DNA of 64,000 nucleotides, from NCBI RefSeq assembly GCF_000372725.1, contig NW_005200496.1, positions 73,262 to 137,261 of the forward strand, in the 5' to 3' direction. The translations under genes and the position numbers were made by a program. Numbering within the stretch: position 1 is the first letter of the stretch; every line of letters begins with the position of its first letter. Positions 31,563-43,042 of the stretch are shown here, one piece after another. Under the pieces are notes generated by a model, which did no database searches, had not been told where the DNA came from, and saw nothing but the letters and a program-made list of their open reading frames with translations. The stretch is from Emiliania huxleyi CCMP1516. Lineage: Eukaryota; Haptophyta; Isochrysidales; Noelaerhabdaceae.

Positions 31563-34500
31563 ATGCTCTCCCGAAAAGGGCATCACGACCCTTCGCCGCG
31601 GCGTGAGGCTGACGTTGAGGCTCACCACCCGCGCCACCCGCCCAAATCTACCGCCCGGCCGCCGAGGCGGCTGCTCATCATTGCGGCGGTGGCGTGCAGC
31701 CTCTGGTATCTGTGCATGCAGTACATGGTGCAATCGCACGCGCCGGCTGCGGAACCACGGGCTAGCTCTGACCTCGACATGTATTCGGAGCCGCCGGTCC
31801 AGCGACGTCCCGTGCCTGCGGTCGCCTCGGTCCCTCCCGCGGCGCAGCTGTCGCCAAAGGTGGCAGGCTCCCAGCCTACGCCAGCAGTCGCCGCGCAGCC
31901 GCCCTCGGCGAGGCCGCAGGCAGTGCAGGCAGGGCAGGCGCAGGCGAAACAGGACGACGAGGCCCCGCGCTGCAAGAGCGACGACCAGTTTACCGACTGC
32001 GCCGCCGATCTCGTCAAGGCCTGCGGCCGCTGGAGGAACCTCTGCCAGTCGACGTGCACCCCGGGCTGCGACCCGGCGGCGGACAACGACAACGCCGCGG
32101 TGGCTCCGGGCGTGGACTGTCGGAGAGAGGGGCGGCAGTCCGCGTCGGCTCACGCTGCCGCTGTGCACAGGTGGTCCTCGAGTCTCCTCACGTCGAGCGA
32201 GTCGAGGCTGCGCGGGCTCCGGAGGCGGAGCCGCAGACGTGCCTTCCGTGCGGGACACTTCCGAGACACTTCCGAGACACTTCCGAGACACTTCCGAGAC
32301 ACTTCCGAGACACTTCCGAGACACTTCCGAGACACCTCCGAGACACTTCCGAGACACCTCCGGGACACTTCCGAGACACCTCCGGGACACTTCCGAGACA
32401 CCTCCGAGACACCTCCGAGACACCTCCGAGACACTCTCCGCGCCTCCTTGCCGCCCGCCCCGCGCCTCCAGCCTCGGGAGCGAGCCGCCCCCCCCCGCCG
32501 TCCGACGCTGGCCCGCTCCTCCACCGCCGCCGCAGCGCCGCCCCTCCCGTCTCACCGCGTCGCACACGGCGGTGCGGCAGGTTGTCTTTTTTATTTTCTT
32601 TTAATTGCCGCAGGTTCTCTCGACGGCTGTGTCCTCCCCTCAACCTGTGCGCCCCTCGGCTGCAGAGGAGGCGGGAGGGGAGGCGGTCCCCACACGGTGC
32701 CCGCCGTCCCGCAGGTCGCTGCTGGACAACAAGGAGCAGAAGGCGGTGCACGACAGCTGCGGCAAGTACGTCAAGCAGGAGCGGAACCTTCCTTCGCCGC
32801 CCCGCTTCTGCGGCGCGCGCGAGGGCAGGCTCAACCCGTGCTGGAGCGAGACGGCGGGCAACGGCTCGGCTCTCTCGTACTGCCTGCCGCACTTCTTCAT
32901 CCTGGGCGAGACACAGCCGAGACCCCGCGCAGACACAGCCCATCTCAGCCCAGATCTAGCCCATCTCAGCGCAGATCCAGCCCAGATCGGCCCAGATCTA
33001 GCCCATCTCAGCGCAGATCCAGCGCAGATCCAGCCCAGATCCAGCCCAGATCCAGTCCAGATCCAGCCCAGATCCAGCCCAGACCTAGCCCGCATCCCAG
33101 TCAACAGGCAATGCGTGCATGAGCAGGAGAGATGAAGTGCGGCACCACCATGGTGTGAACAGCGTCTCTTCACACCTCTAGCTGTGAGCAGGAGAGATGA
33201 AGTGCGGCACCACCACCGTGTACGAGCTCCTCCTCAAACACCCTCGCATCGTCGCGCCGCGCACAAAGGAGCGACCCCACGCCTCCCCACGCCTCCCCGC
33301 GCCTCCCCGCGCCTCCCCACGCCTCCCTGCCGCGCGAGCTCTCTCCCGGCGCACCCGCGGCGCCGGCGACACGTGTGCCCCATTGCGTGTGCAGGAGCCT
33401 CGCTACCTCCAGCAGGGCCGCTTCGCGCAGACGACGCTCTCGCGGCGCGCTGCCACCTCTTCGCCGGGGAGATATGGGGAGATATGGGGAGATATAGCGC
33501 TGCCACCTCTTCTCCGCTTGCTCTTCATCTCCCTTCATCTCCCCACATCCCCCCACATCTCCCCACACCTCTTCTCCGGGGCCGTCGCGACGCTTGCTCG
33601 AGCCGTCCTCGGGCCGCCCTCGGGCCGTCTCCAGGTACGCAGTCAACTTTCGGCGGGCGGTCGAGACGGCAGCAGCCGACACAGTCACGTTCGACGCGTC
33701 GCCTGTCTACCTCCGCTCGAAGATCGCGCGCTTCTGGCTCGCGCGTTGGCTGCCCGAGGCGCGCCGCGGATCGGGGCAGGGGGGGGGCAACGGGGAGGGG
33801 GAGGCTAGACAGAGGGTTCCTCACCCGGTCGGGTGCGGGTGCGCAGGCGAAGCTGATTGTGCTGGTGAGGAACCCGGTGCAGCGCTCCTACTCCCACTGG
33901 AAGATGGGCTACGAGTGGGCGCACGGCAAGTGCTCCGACGGCGACATGGCGCAGCGGCGCGGAGCCGCCGCGGCACACACCCCTCCCCCTTGCCCGGATC
34001 CGCACCCCCCGACCCGCGTGCGCGTGCGAGCGGCGCGCGTAGGCTCAAGGAGGTTGCGGAGCTGCTCACCTTCAGCTCGATCATCCAGCGGTCCCTCGTC
34101 GTCACCTACTGGGACCGCTGCCGCCAGCTGACGGGCGGCGAGAGCGCGCCGTCCGGCTTCTCGCTCATGGCGCTGAACGACAAGCGGCTTCCTCCCGCCG
34201 AGCAGCGCCACCTGCACTCGCCCGCCGCGACGCTCAACTACTCCGCCTTTGGGCGCTGCCTCCTCACCCAGGAGCGCGCCCGCCCCCAGAGATGCGGGAC
34301 ACGCGGCAGAGTGCCGCGGGTGGCGCTCTGCAGCACTCTGCCGATAGCCATCGCTCTGCCGCACTCTGCCGATGGCGCCATCACGCACGCACCGAGACCC
34401 CGGCGCGTGTGTTCACACCCCTCACGGCGTCCTCTTGACACCGCAGGACCACGACCTCATCCTCGAGTACGCGGACGAGCTGCGCGGCGCCTGGCCGGTG

Positions 34501-35551
34501 CTCGCGCCCCCTCGCGCACGCCCCCGCGAGAGACCGGAGGACGGGCCCCGTCCCTGCGCGGCACGCGAGCGCTGCTCCCCCACCGCTGCTCCCCCACCGC
34601 TGCTCCCCCACCGCTGCTCCCCTCCGCCCGACAGGTGGAGCCGCTCAAAGGGGCGATGAGCCGCGCCAAGCACGCCGTCGGGTGCTGCCCTCTGCGGCGG
34701 GCCGGCACCTCCCGCCGGGGCTTGCCCCTGACGCGCCCTCGACCTCCCCGCCAGGTCGTGCTCGGAGATGATGATGCTGCCTCCGGCGGCGCTCCAAAAG
34801 TCGGGCTCGTACGCAGTTGAGCTCGAGAGGTGGGCCCGCATCTTCCCGCGCTCGCAGATCAAGGCGAGGCACCGCCCGAGACACCGCCCGAGGCGTAGAG
34901 TCGGTGAGAGCCGGTGCGCTCATGGTGAGTCAGCCCCGGGGTCCGGTGGGAGAGAGACGAGGCGAGGCATACACGCGCGCTCACACCCACCTGCGGACTG
35001 GAAGGTGATCGTGACGGACGAGCTCACGCGCGGGTCGCAGCGCATCATGAACGAGACGTTCGACTTTCTGCAGCTGCCGCGCATGCCCATCGGCAACCAG
35101 TCGCGCTTCTGCGTCCGCGGCAAGGCGGGCGTGATGGACGTGCTGCACGCGTCCGAGCTGAACATCACCATCGGGCGAGATTAGACGAGATCACCCGAGC
35201 TTGCCCGGGAGTACGCACGCGTCGGAGCTCGCCATCACCATCGGGAGAGGTCCAAAGCGTCCGTCGAGACGCAGCCACGCTCCATAGCTGGAGCGGCCCC
35301 TCCCCCCTCCCAATGCTGAAGGCTTCGGCTGCTCGCTTGTCCGCAGGCACGACACGAGCGAGCACGCGCACCTCCTCGCGCCGCAGCTCAAGGTCGGCGA
35401 CTGCGAGCCAGATAGCGGTCACGCGCACGATGAGGCCACCGGCTCGGACCTCCACCGCATCGAGCCGCGCGTGCAGGAGAGGTTGCGCCGATTCTTCGAG
35501 CCGCACAACCGGCGGTTGTACCGATTCCTCGGCCGGGACCTTGGCTGGTGA
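31563..35551 (+). CDS. Golgi-type type II membrane sulfotransferase
   Basis: Would transfer sulfate from PAPS to a glycan in the Golgi lumen. ATG 31563 sits in a good context (CCCACCATG). The N-terminus is basic, then an anchor (LLIIAAVACSLWYLCMQYMV) and a Pro/Ala stem. Exons I can place: about 31563-32120, 32715-32905, 33192-33268/70, 33395-33444, 33635-33758, 33847-33956, 34043 to about 34270, from about 34447, from about 34635, 34755-34863, 35005-35174 and 35347-35551. Family marks: FFILG|EMKCGTTTVYELLLKHP (PAPS 5'-phosphosulfate loop), TFDASPVYL, LIVLVRNPVQRSYSHWKMG (3'-phosphate motif), SGSYAVELERWARIFPRSQI and FLQLPRMPIGNQSRFC. It resembles heparan-sulfate-type sulfotransferases. Several joints in 34.2-34.8 kb and in exon 2 are unresolved. 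Two joints seem to need a GA-AG intron. Confidence 0.8.
32264..32442 (+). repeat. Minisatellite GAGACACYTCC in a sulfotransferase intron
   Basis: About 16 tandem copies of an 11-base unit GAGACACTTCC or GAGACACCTCC. A close relative (TAGACACCTCC/TAGACACTTCC) lies in another gene's intron at 58436-58612. A second minisatellite, CAGATCCAGCC-like, fills about 32925-33085. Confidence 0.9.
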
Positions 35552-36263
35552 GAAGGTTCCGCTCGCAGGCAGGGCCGATGTGGTGGCCGTGCTGCCAGCC
35601 TCTTGTGATCGCGCGTCCTCCGTCGCTCCTCCAATTCGTGTGCTCGCCGGGGCCACAGACCCAGCCAGATGAGAATAGCGCGTAACATACTCAGTGTCGC
35701 GGGTCAGCGGCGAGAGCCAGCCGTTGGGAGAGCGCTTTGATGCATGTATGGAATCTTCTGTCCGGTGAACAGAGAGCTCAGAGAGGCGGGGGAGAAAGGC
35801 GGGGATTCGACGCGATCCGGTATACTCTCGTCGTCACCGTCGACTCTGCTCTCTACGTGCTCATGCTCTCTAGACCCTCTGTGTAAGACTACGGTCTACG
35901 GTCTACGCCCCCCTCTGTACGGCTCTACCGACACGTACACACGCATCTTTTGCAGGCCATGCTGAAATCAGAATTGCCTGAACGGTGAAAGTTAGAGCCG
36001 GATGATGAATGCACGTGCACTTAGTGGCGTTTACACGCATTGGGGCTTTGGCCGACTCATTCACACGCGTCTTCTCGCTGCACACACACTTATGTGGTTC
36101 AACGGTACGTCAGTAGTCGTGGCCCCCCGCGGCGTCGCACACGAGTGAACTGGGTATAGCGGGTGCTAAGTAAGAGCCGTGCTGTCTGGCGTCGCATCTT
36201 CATTAACTTTGCGCCTGTGCCGCGCCTGCACCACTGGAGATGCTTGCGACAACAGTCATATGA

Positions 36264-38501
36264 TCAGTAGCAGGCGGCCCCTCGAGGGAGAGACGCGCCG
36301 AGTGGAAGTGAGGCGCCGAGGGGCAACGAGGCGCCGAGGGGCAACGAGGCGCCGAGTGGAACTGAGGCGCCGAGGGGCAGGGAGGCGCCGAGGGGAAGAG
36401 AGGCAGCACCGAAGGGCAGGGAGGCGCCGAGGGAGGCACCGAAGGGGAGGGTCGACCCAAAGCTCGTATATGTAGCTGAGGCGGCGTAGGGGGAGGCAGC
36501 CGAGGCGGCGTAGGGCGAGGCTGCAGGCAAAGGAGAGAAGGACGTGGCTGTATGCACCGAGCCGCCGAGCAGATGCGCCACACTTCTAGCATGCTCGACC
36601 GCCGCTGTAGTGTCGAGTGGTGGCGCTGAGCGTGGTTGGACCTTGATGCCCACAGAGTGCTGCCGCAACAGATGGGCGGCTGTCGCCGCCGCCATGAAGC
36701 GCGCTGTCGAGACTGGATCGAGGGTGGCAGCTTGTGTGGCTTGTGCGCCACGCGCGGTCTGTGCAGCCTGCGTGCCCTGTGCAGACTGCTGGCTGTAGTC
36801 GTCGGCCTGGAAGAATGTACTCGCTGTGGCCATCCCAGGCTGGGGCGTCGGGGGGTTGTGCGGCTCCACCATGGGATCCTGCTGCGCCTGCTCCCGCCGC
36901 CGGGGCGGCGGGGTGGCGCTGAAGACTGGTGAAGAGTCCGGATGGTAGCGCACCCGAGCCCGAACTTGAGTATAAGAATTGGCCTGGGTCGAGAGCTCTT
37001 GCTGAGGACGAGCATCGACTTCCGCCTCGGACCGCCGAGCAGCCGCCTCAGCCTCCTCACGTGCTCGCTTTGCCTCCGCAAGCACCTCCGCCGCCCGCTT
37101 TTTCTCGAGCTCAGCCCTGGCCTCTGCATCTGCCAACTTGGCCGCTAGGTCCGACACCGCCCGCTCCGAGGCACCCAGCTTCTCCTGCGCCTCATCGAGC
37201 TCGCTCCTGGCCAGGGGCGTGGGGAACGCCCCCTTCCCCTCCCCCCCCTTTGCCTTGCCTTCCTTCTTTATCGTGGGCGCCGGCCGTGCCACGCCTGAGC
37301 GGAGCACGTCCTTGCTCGCATCCACCGCCTCAACACCAGACCGGAGGACGTCGTCAGCCTTTGGCGCCTCGAGCACGTCCTTGTTGCCGCCGCCGGCGGT
37401 GGCAAACCTGCCGTCAGCCTTGAGCCGGTGCAACTCGCGCGTGAAGTGGAGAATCTCGTCGGCCATCTCCTCGCGCTCAGACCGCAGCTCTTTCTTGTGC
37501 GTTCCCCACGCCTGTTTTGCGCGGCGAACCTCTCCCGTTGCGTGCACGAGCAGCTTCCGCTGCGAGGTTGTCAGCCTCCCGCTGGAGACGAGCGCGTCCA
37601 TACTTCCGACGGTGGTTGCATCCCACGCCGACAGGGCAGCGCGCACCTCCTCAACCACGCCTTCGTCGGCAATCACGACACCATCACCACCGCTCGGCCG
37701 GCGGAAGACCGCCTTGGCCTCAGCGGGTGCCGTGCCGGCCGGCTGCACGCTTCTCGCCAGAGCCACAAGCCGATGTGACCTCTCTCTCAAGTCCTCGTAC
37801 GATTTCGCGAGGTCTCGATTTGCCGCGGGCGGCGGCTGGGCGGTGGCGGCGATTCGGTCTGGCGGTGGGGTTGCTTCAAGCACAGTAGCGCTAGGACGCG
37901 GCACGGCGGCGGGCTCGGGGAGAGCTGCAGCATGCCCCTCGCCGAGGGAGCGGAGCACGCTCACGGCCGACACAGAACATGTCAGCCTCCCCATCTCTGT
38001 GCCGCGCCCATCGATGACTTGCAGGGGCTCGTCTTTTAGGTCGGCGCCCCGATCGAGCAGCTCATCCAGAGAGCAACGAGCCGCGCCCAGCTCGTGCGAC
38101 TCGCCACTCGCCTCGTCCAGGGCGAGCAGCGCGAACAGGATATCTGCATCTCCATTGCGCGCCTCGATGGCCTCGCGCAGCGCATTGCCCAGCGGTGAGC
38201 CTGCAGCGGCGTGGTACCGCCGTGCATGGCCAATGTCGGCAACGACCGGCTCATCCGGTCCTGGCCCGGCAATCGCAGAGGCGGGCGGTGAGACGAACGG
38301 CTCCTCTGGCCCAGGCATGTCAATCTCTATCTGCACGCGCTGGAACCCCGCGGGGAGGGCACGACTGAGCTTGAGCGAGCCGAGCTCGACCGTCAGAGCC
38401 GCTGCCGTTGCCTGCGGTATTGGGCTTGCGCTGCTGCCGCCGGCTGCCCGTGGCCGTGCTCCCGTGGGCCTGCTCCGCCTGAGCCTCTTGAGCAGGGTCA
38501 T
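36264..38501 (-). CDS. C2/coiled-coil protein resembling the RPGRIP1 C-terminal domain
   Basis: Uninterrupted 745-residue frame, ATG 38501 to a stop at 36264-36266. Residues about 35-195 form a C2-like domain: LTVELGSLKLSRALPAGFQR, VQIEIDMPG, RREAIEARN-type text (NALREAIEARNGDADILFAL), then CSLDELLDRGADLKDEPLQV and IDGRGTEMGRLTCSVSAVSV. The ending (a D-L-x-V-I-D then MGRL-x-x-S-V) matches the C2 domain near the C-terminus of RPGRIP1/RPGRIP1L ciliary transition-zone proteins. A charged coiled coil follows (about 290-520, with AEARAELEKKRAAEVLAEAK). The tail is a Ser/Ala/Pro region ending in repeats of LPLGAS. The link to cilia is an inference from the domain. Its GC-rich repeat tail is polymorphism-prone. 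Confidence 0.6.
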   Translation of the reverse strand: MTLLKRLRRSRPTGARPRAAGGSSASPIPQATAAALTVELGSLKLSRALPAGFQRVQIEIDMPGPEEPFVSPPASAIAGPGPDEPVVADIGHARRYHAAAGSPLGNALREAIEARNGDADILFALLALDEASGESHELGAARCSLDELLDRGADLKDEPLQVIDGRGTEMGRLTCSVSAVSVLRSLGEGHAAALPEPAAVPRPSATVLEATPPPDRIAATAQPPPAANRDLAKSYEDLRERSHRLVALARSVQPAGTAPAEAKAVFRRPSGGDGVVIADEGVVEEVRAALSAWDATTVGSMDALVSSGRLTTSQRKLLVHATGEVRRAKQAWGTHKKELRSEREEMADEILHFTRELHRLKADGRFATAGGGNKDVLEAPKADDVLRSGVEAVDASKDVLRSGVARPAPTIKKEGKAKGGEGKGAFPTPLARSELDEAQEKLGASERAVSDLAAKLADAEARAELEKKRAAEVLAEAKRAREEAEAAARRSEAEVDARPQQELSTQANSYTQVRARVRYHPDSSPVFSATPPPRRREQAQQDPMVEPHNPPTPQPGMATASTFFQADDYSQQSAQGTQAAQTARGAQATQAATLDPVSTARFMAAATAAHLLRQHSVGIKVQPRSAPPLDTTAAVEHARSVAHLLGGSVHTATSFSPLPAASPYAASAASPYAASATYTSFGSTLPFGASLGASLPFGAASLPLGASLPLGASVPLGASLPLGASLPLGASLPLGASLPRGAACY
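36290..36465 (-). repeat. In-frame tandem repeat coding for (LPLGAS)n
   Basis: Units of 18 bases (GGCGCCGAGGGGCAACGA and variants on the + strand) in the last coding part of the 36264-38501 gene. They encode LPLGAS, VPLGAS, LPFGAS and similar. Copy number is likely to vary between strains. Confidence 0.85.
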
Positions 38502-38790
38502 GTGGCAGCGAGCTGAAACGGTCCGCCAGGGACGGACGAGACACGTACGCAGAACGACGGACAGCGCACAATCAAACGGTATTATCTCCCGTGACTCTCA
38601 CCTGCGGGTGTCAATACCCTGTCAGCAGTCGCAGCACCTCAACAGACCTAAACCTCCGGGTTTGTTCAAAGAAAAAGAAAGAAAACAGACAACCCAAGGA
38701 TTGTGACACTGAATTAAGACATACCACCCAAATTGATTAGAAGAAAAGATTTTTGAGAACAAAATATTTTCCTGGTTAGTCTATGAGAGG

Positions 38791-40397
38791 ATGAGGTGCG
38801 AGGCCTCGAGGCCCTTCACAGCGGCAAACGACATAGAGAATCGTGCGTCCTCGCGCAACACGGACGTCCGCATGGAGGCACGTCAAAGCGCCGAGGCTGC
38901 TTATAGCGCGCCCTTGTCGCCTCTGACGGTGGACGACGCCGCCTCCGATGTCTCGTCCACCGCCCTGAGTGCCTGGGTGCAGGGCGAGGCTGGCCGGAAC
39001 CTTGTGGCCATCCTGACCTCCTCCCTCAAGATTATTGCGCGAGCGCTCGAGACTCAGCTGTGTAGGGACGTCGCCGCGTCGGGGCTGAGGCAGGGCGCGG
39101 CTGTTGTGCAGTCTGATGCGGTGCAGAAGCTAGTTGCAAAGTCGCTTGAGCTGGCGGCGGATCAGTTGCAAAAGGAAGAAACGGGACAGCTCCTCGCCGT
39201 TACGGTCCGAGGTGTCTCTAGTTGCGCTAGCTACTCCGCCCTCCCTGCACTGCTCATCTCCCAATCTCCCAAACCGTCTGCGCAAGGAGTGGTGGCGACT
39301 GCGGAGAATGAGTCGGTGGGGAGGGCAGCCGAGACAGCAGCAGCGGCCCTCGAGCGGCCGGTTCGCATCGGCAAACCTCGCGGCTTTGCTGCTGGGGCGC
39401 AGAGAGGCCTCCTGCACCCGCTTTCGGGTCTGCCTTTAGGCTCTACGCTCGTGCGGCTAGCCGTGGAGAGCGAGCGGCTCAATGAGGCTGTGGGTGGGGT
39501 AATTCAGCTGGCAGAGAGGACCGAGGCACACCCGGCTGTGCAGGTATACGACAACAAAAGCACACCGCAGCCCTGGCGGACGCCGAACAGTGTGCCGGCG
39601 TGGACCGCAGGCGGTGCTAAATAGCCAAGCGGTCGAGGTCTCGAAAAGCTTGGCCAAGCGAACATTGCAAAGCGAGACGGTTCAGGTCGTTAGCGGTTGG
39701 GAGCACTGCCCACGGCGGTGACGCGGTCTCCTGACCTCTTTATACACCCGTCTCCAGGCGCTGGGGCACAAGGGCAAGGACATCGTCGAGCGGGCCGTGC
39801 AGAGCGAGACGCTGCAGAGCGCAGTGCTGAGCGGGATCGACCTCGCTGCGCGGGCGATCCAGAGCGACGCTGCAAAGAGCCTCACATCAATGGGCCTCTC
39901 GCTGGCTGCCGCCTCATCTCGATACTCTCGTTGGCGATGCCCTAGGCTATACCTCACAATTTGGCCTCGCTTCGTAGGCGCGATCTGGCTTCTCGACCGT
40001 CGCATACGCGGCCTCTACCCTCTCCAACGCCAGGCAGCAGCTCGCCGCCGAGGAGGATATTCCGTCTCGGAGAGCCCTGCTCTCGGCGAGGCTGAGGGAG
40101 GCGGCCGACAGCGTGACCAGCCAAAACGATGAGCTCGAGGGGGTCTGCCCCTCGCCGCCACGAGCCGACGACGGCGGCGCCTCCTCTGCAGAAAGCGGTG
40201 ACTTGGACCCAGAGGCAATTTTGGAGAGCAGCGCTGCCGCGCGCCGCCACCTTGTTGACGATTGGCTGCGGCAGGACGCGACAATCGAGAGCCAGCGCGA
40301 GCGGTTGCGGTCGCTTGAGGAGTACGTGGCGACGCTCGAGGCTGCGCTGCAGCCCTTTGCAGAGACGCGTACGAGCACTCAAAGTTTGGACGCCTGA
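38791..40397 (+). CDS. Alpha-helical repeat protein with QSDAVQ/QSETLQ motifs
   Basis: Exons read so far: 38791 to about 39370 (possible intron inside), about 39446-39542, 39613-39677, 39759 to about 39904, and 39978-40397. The donors seen are GC (after CCTCGCG and after CTCTCGCTG) and GT (after GTGCAG and GGTTCAG). Exon joins give a long amphipathic helical run in which VQSDAVQKLVAKSLELAADQ, LNSQAVEVSKSLAKRTLQSE and VQSETLQSAVLSGIDLAARA share an Alu-like period of 30-35 residues. The C-terminus is a coiled coil (RQQLAAEEDIPSRRALLSAR; IESQRERLRSLEEYVATLEA). Start uncertain (ATG 38791, or 38872). No family recognised; it looks like a scaffold or lipid-droplet-type helical repeat protein. Confidence 0.55.
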
Positions 40398-40724
40398 GGC
40401 GCCCCGGATGGATCACAAGAGCTGAGAGGTCTCCAGGAGAAGTGTGGTAAGTTAACCACTTTGGTGAGACTGAGAGCGGAGAGGGTGGACAGTGACTGTA
40501 TAGCGTGAAAGAGAGACGATATCTCTCTCGGAGACGAAGCGCTAACGAGACTTAACCGCCTCGCAGTCGCATATCGCTTATCTACGGGTTTCCACGCACG
40601 TGTGTGTCGGCTATATGGAGCTTCACATCATATCACCGTTTATACACCGACTGTTGTCATTTGCCTCTAGATCTGTAGCTCCCATTCCAGGGGAACGCGA
40701 CCCACACAAAGCACAAAAGTTAGG

Positions 40725-41670
40725 CATACTCGCACATAATGTGGGTAAACGAAAAAAGTAGCGCGCAATTCGTCTACGTACGGCTTAGTGAGTGGTTGGG
40801 GTGGCCTCAGGCATCCCCAAGGGAGCCTCTGCGGTGCCACATAAGCAGCTTAGTGATTGTCGAGACTTAAAGTGTTTCGTTTGAAGAAACGCAAACCGGA
40901 CAGACGGTACCGCTATGGTCACCAGTAAACGAAAATTCGACTTTGAGAGATCATATCTCAAAAAGCCGGGAGATAGCATCGCATTATTGTTGCATATTAT
41001 GCCACATAAGGTCAAACTTGACCCCAGAAGCATCAAGAACCCGATGCTCCGGCTCGACTGTGCCGGCACACTGCCTCCTCGCGCACGCTGCTAGCAGGCC
41101 GTTGCGGCCCGTGGTGCACCAGAGAGAGAGGTCGACGCGTTGCCCCCGCCGGCGACCCCGCCCGGCTCAGGCCAGCCAGAAGGTGTGTGGTGACGGCACC
41201 GTGGCAGGAGTGCGGAGAAGAGCTCGCCGAACGCGAGCAGCAGATGGCCAAAGTGTGCCAGCGCGAGAGCCTCGCGAGCGGGCGCAGAAGGAGCTCGCCG
41301 TGACACGATGCCGGGCGGTGGTGGTGCTCTGGCGACTGTGCACAGTGGGCAAAGTCAGGCTGCAACAGGGCAGCACGTTGGTAGTGCCCTGCTGCAGCCT
41401 GGCCTGACATGCACAGGGCGAACAGAGGCGGTACTATCGTCCGGCGCTCGTCACCGAATCTGGGCCAACTTCGACCGCCGCCACAGCTCGCCACGAGCAC
41501 GCAGCGACAAAATGTTGACTGTATGGAAGTCGAGGCTGGTCCATAGGAAGAGGCTGCCGTGCGAGCCGGCAGCAGGCTGGCTCGTCGTGGACTGCCGCGG
41601 CGACTTTTTTCGGTGTCTTTCTTGATAGTACCGAATACGGTACTTTCGTTTACCCACATTCTGCGAGTAC
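40725..41670. mobile_element. About 0.95 kb element with short terminal inverted repeats
   Basis: ACTCGCACATAATGTGGGTA AACGAAA near 40729-40754 is matched by the reverse complement of TTTCGTTTACCCACATTCTG CGAGT at about 41646-41670, with one or two mismatches. No transposase frame is visible inside; the frames present are short and overlapping. 40398-40724 and 41671-43042 hold no gene I can support, apart from a run of cytosines near 42950-42980. Confidence 0.6.
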
Positions 41671-43042
41671 GGCACAGTGTCCCCCGCCATGTGTCGCCGT
41701 TTGTCGGGGCACGCTATCTCCTGTGCAGAGTCAGGGCAAGTGGGGGCGGGGCGGACACAGCCCGCAGGAAGCACTGTGTGGAACGCGCTTGCGGATGCGC
41801 GCCCCAAAATGTCCGCCTCAAAAGGCCTCGTTCTCGCCCCTTTCCTGTACGCGTGGGTCTCAGAGGACGAATGCGCACCGGACCTTCGAGGACATCAAAG
41901 TCGGCTGCGCCCTACGGCCATCCAGCCGGCTCTCGAGTGTCGCAGCGCGACGCGCTTCACCCCTCGACTCCGCGCTGCGAGTCGATCTGGAGACGACGCT
42001 CGGCCACCGCCAACTCCACCCTGACGCGTCGCACATGCGCCGAGTGTCCCCCCCGAGGGTGTCCTTGTATAGTATGCTTGGTTGCGAGTTAAAAAAAGCC
42101 CGTTCCGCACCCGCACCCAGCACCAGTACACATGCCGTTCTGGTGCCCCTCGGCTGGCCAGAGGACGACTCACAATGCAAAATCGGAAAGACGTCACGAG
42201 GGGCCGTATAAACGGTACCGCAGCGGCCCGGGACACTAACAGTGAATTGCTGCCACTCGCCCGGCCTCCTCCCCCTCGGGGTCGCCCGGAAAGTGGGCTT
42301 GCGCACCGGCGCCCCCCCCAGCACGCCGACCCGAGGTGTACCCTCCGGCCACCTGGGAGGGGAGCGTTCTCCCTTTTTGGCCCATTGGCTTCATCATGAT
42401 GGATACGGAGGTGGCCAGCCCTTGGTTGTGCACCTGCGGCGCGAAGAGGAGGTGATCTCGGCGGACGACGGCCGTGCCAAGAGCGGGTGCAGCGCGGAAG
42501 AGGGTGCGCAGCGCGTCGCGGCCGCGCGCTTGGGAGCCGGGGGGATGGCCGGAGGGGGTGGGACGCCTGCATGTCCTCGAAGCTCCCACCCGCATACGCA
42601 AGCCGAGCCGCGAACGGCGGGGAGGGAGTTTTGGAGGGTCAGCCAAGGACGCGCATGGCGAGTGACAAATAGAGGCGACTTCGCTCTACACCGGTTTGCC
42701 ATCGTGAGCGTGCTCCTGGGATTTCTCTGCCCAGTCCGGGGGTGCGTCGAACCTTCCATCACCCTGGGAACGTCCGGGTGTTGGAAGTAAAGATATATTA
42801 CTTTTTGTAGCTCCCATTCCTTCATTGTCCATACAAAAATATACGGCGCTCCTCTCGCTCCCCACACGCACACAGATGTGCAGAAATAAAGGGACTCGCT
42901 CCGGGACACGGGGCAGAGACCCTGGCCGGCTGCAACCCGCATCGTCGTGCTCCCCCCCCCCCCCCCAAAACCCCCCCCACCCCATCCCTGAACCAGGCGC
43001 CGCGGAGTGCCCCGGGCCACAGACCCGACCACGCCCCCCGAG

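Noticed and set aside
32264-32442. CRISPR or coding repeat protein
   Set aside because: An 11-base tandem minisatellite without spacers, lying in an intron.
37138-38706. 522-residue plus-strand frame opposite the C2/coiled-coil gene
   Set aside because: A Ser/Arg/Pro-rich shadow of the minus-strand frame, which has a recognisable domain and coiled coil.
41033-42790. Several 100-225 residue frames
   Set aside because: Overlapping on both strands, no domain, no splice pattern, and partly inside an inverted-repeat element.
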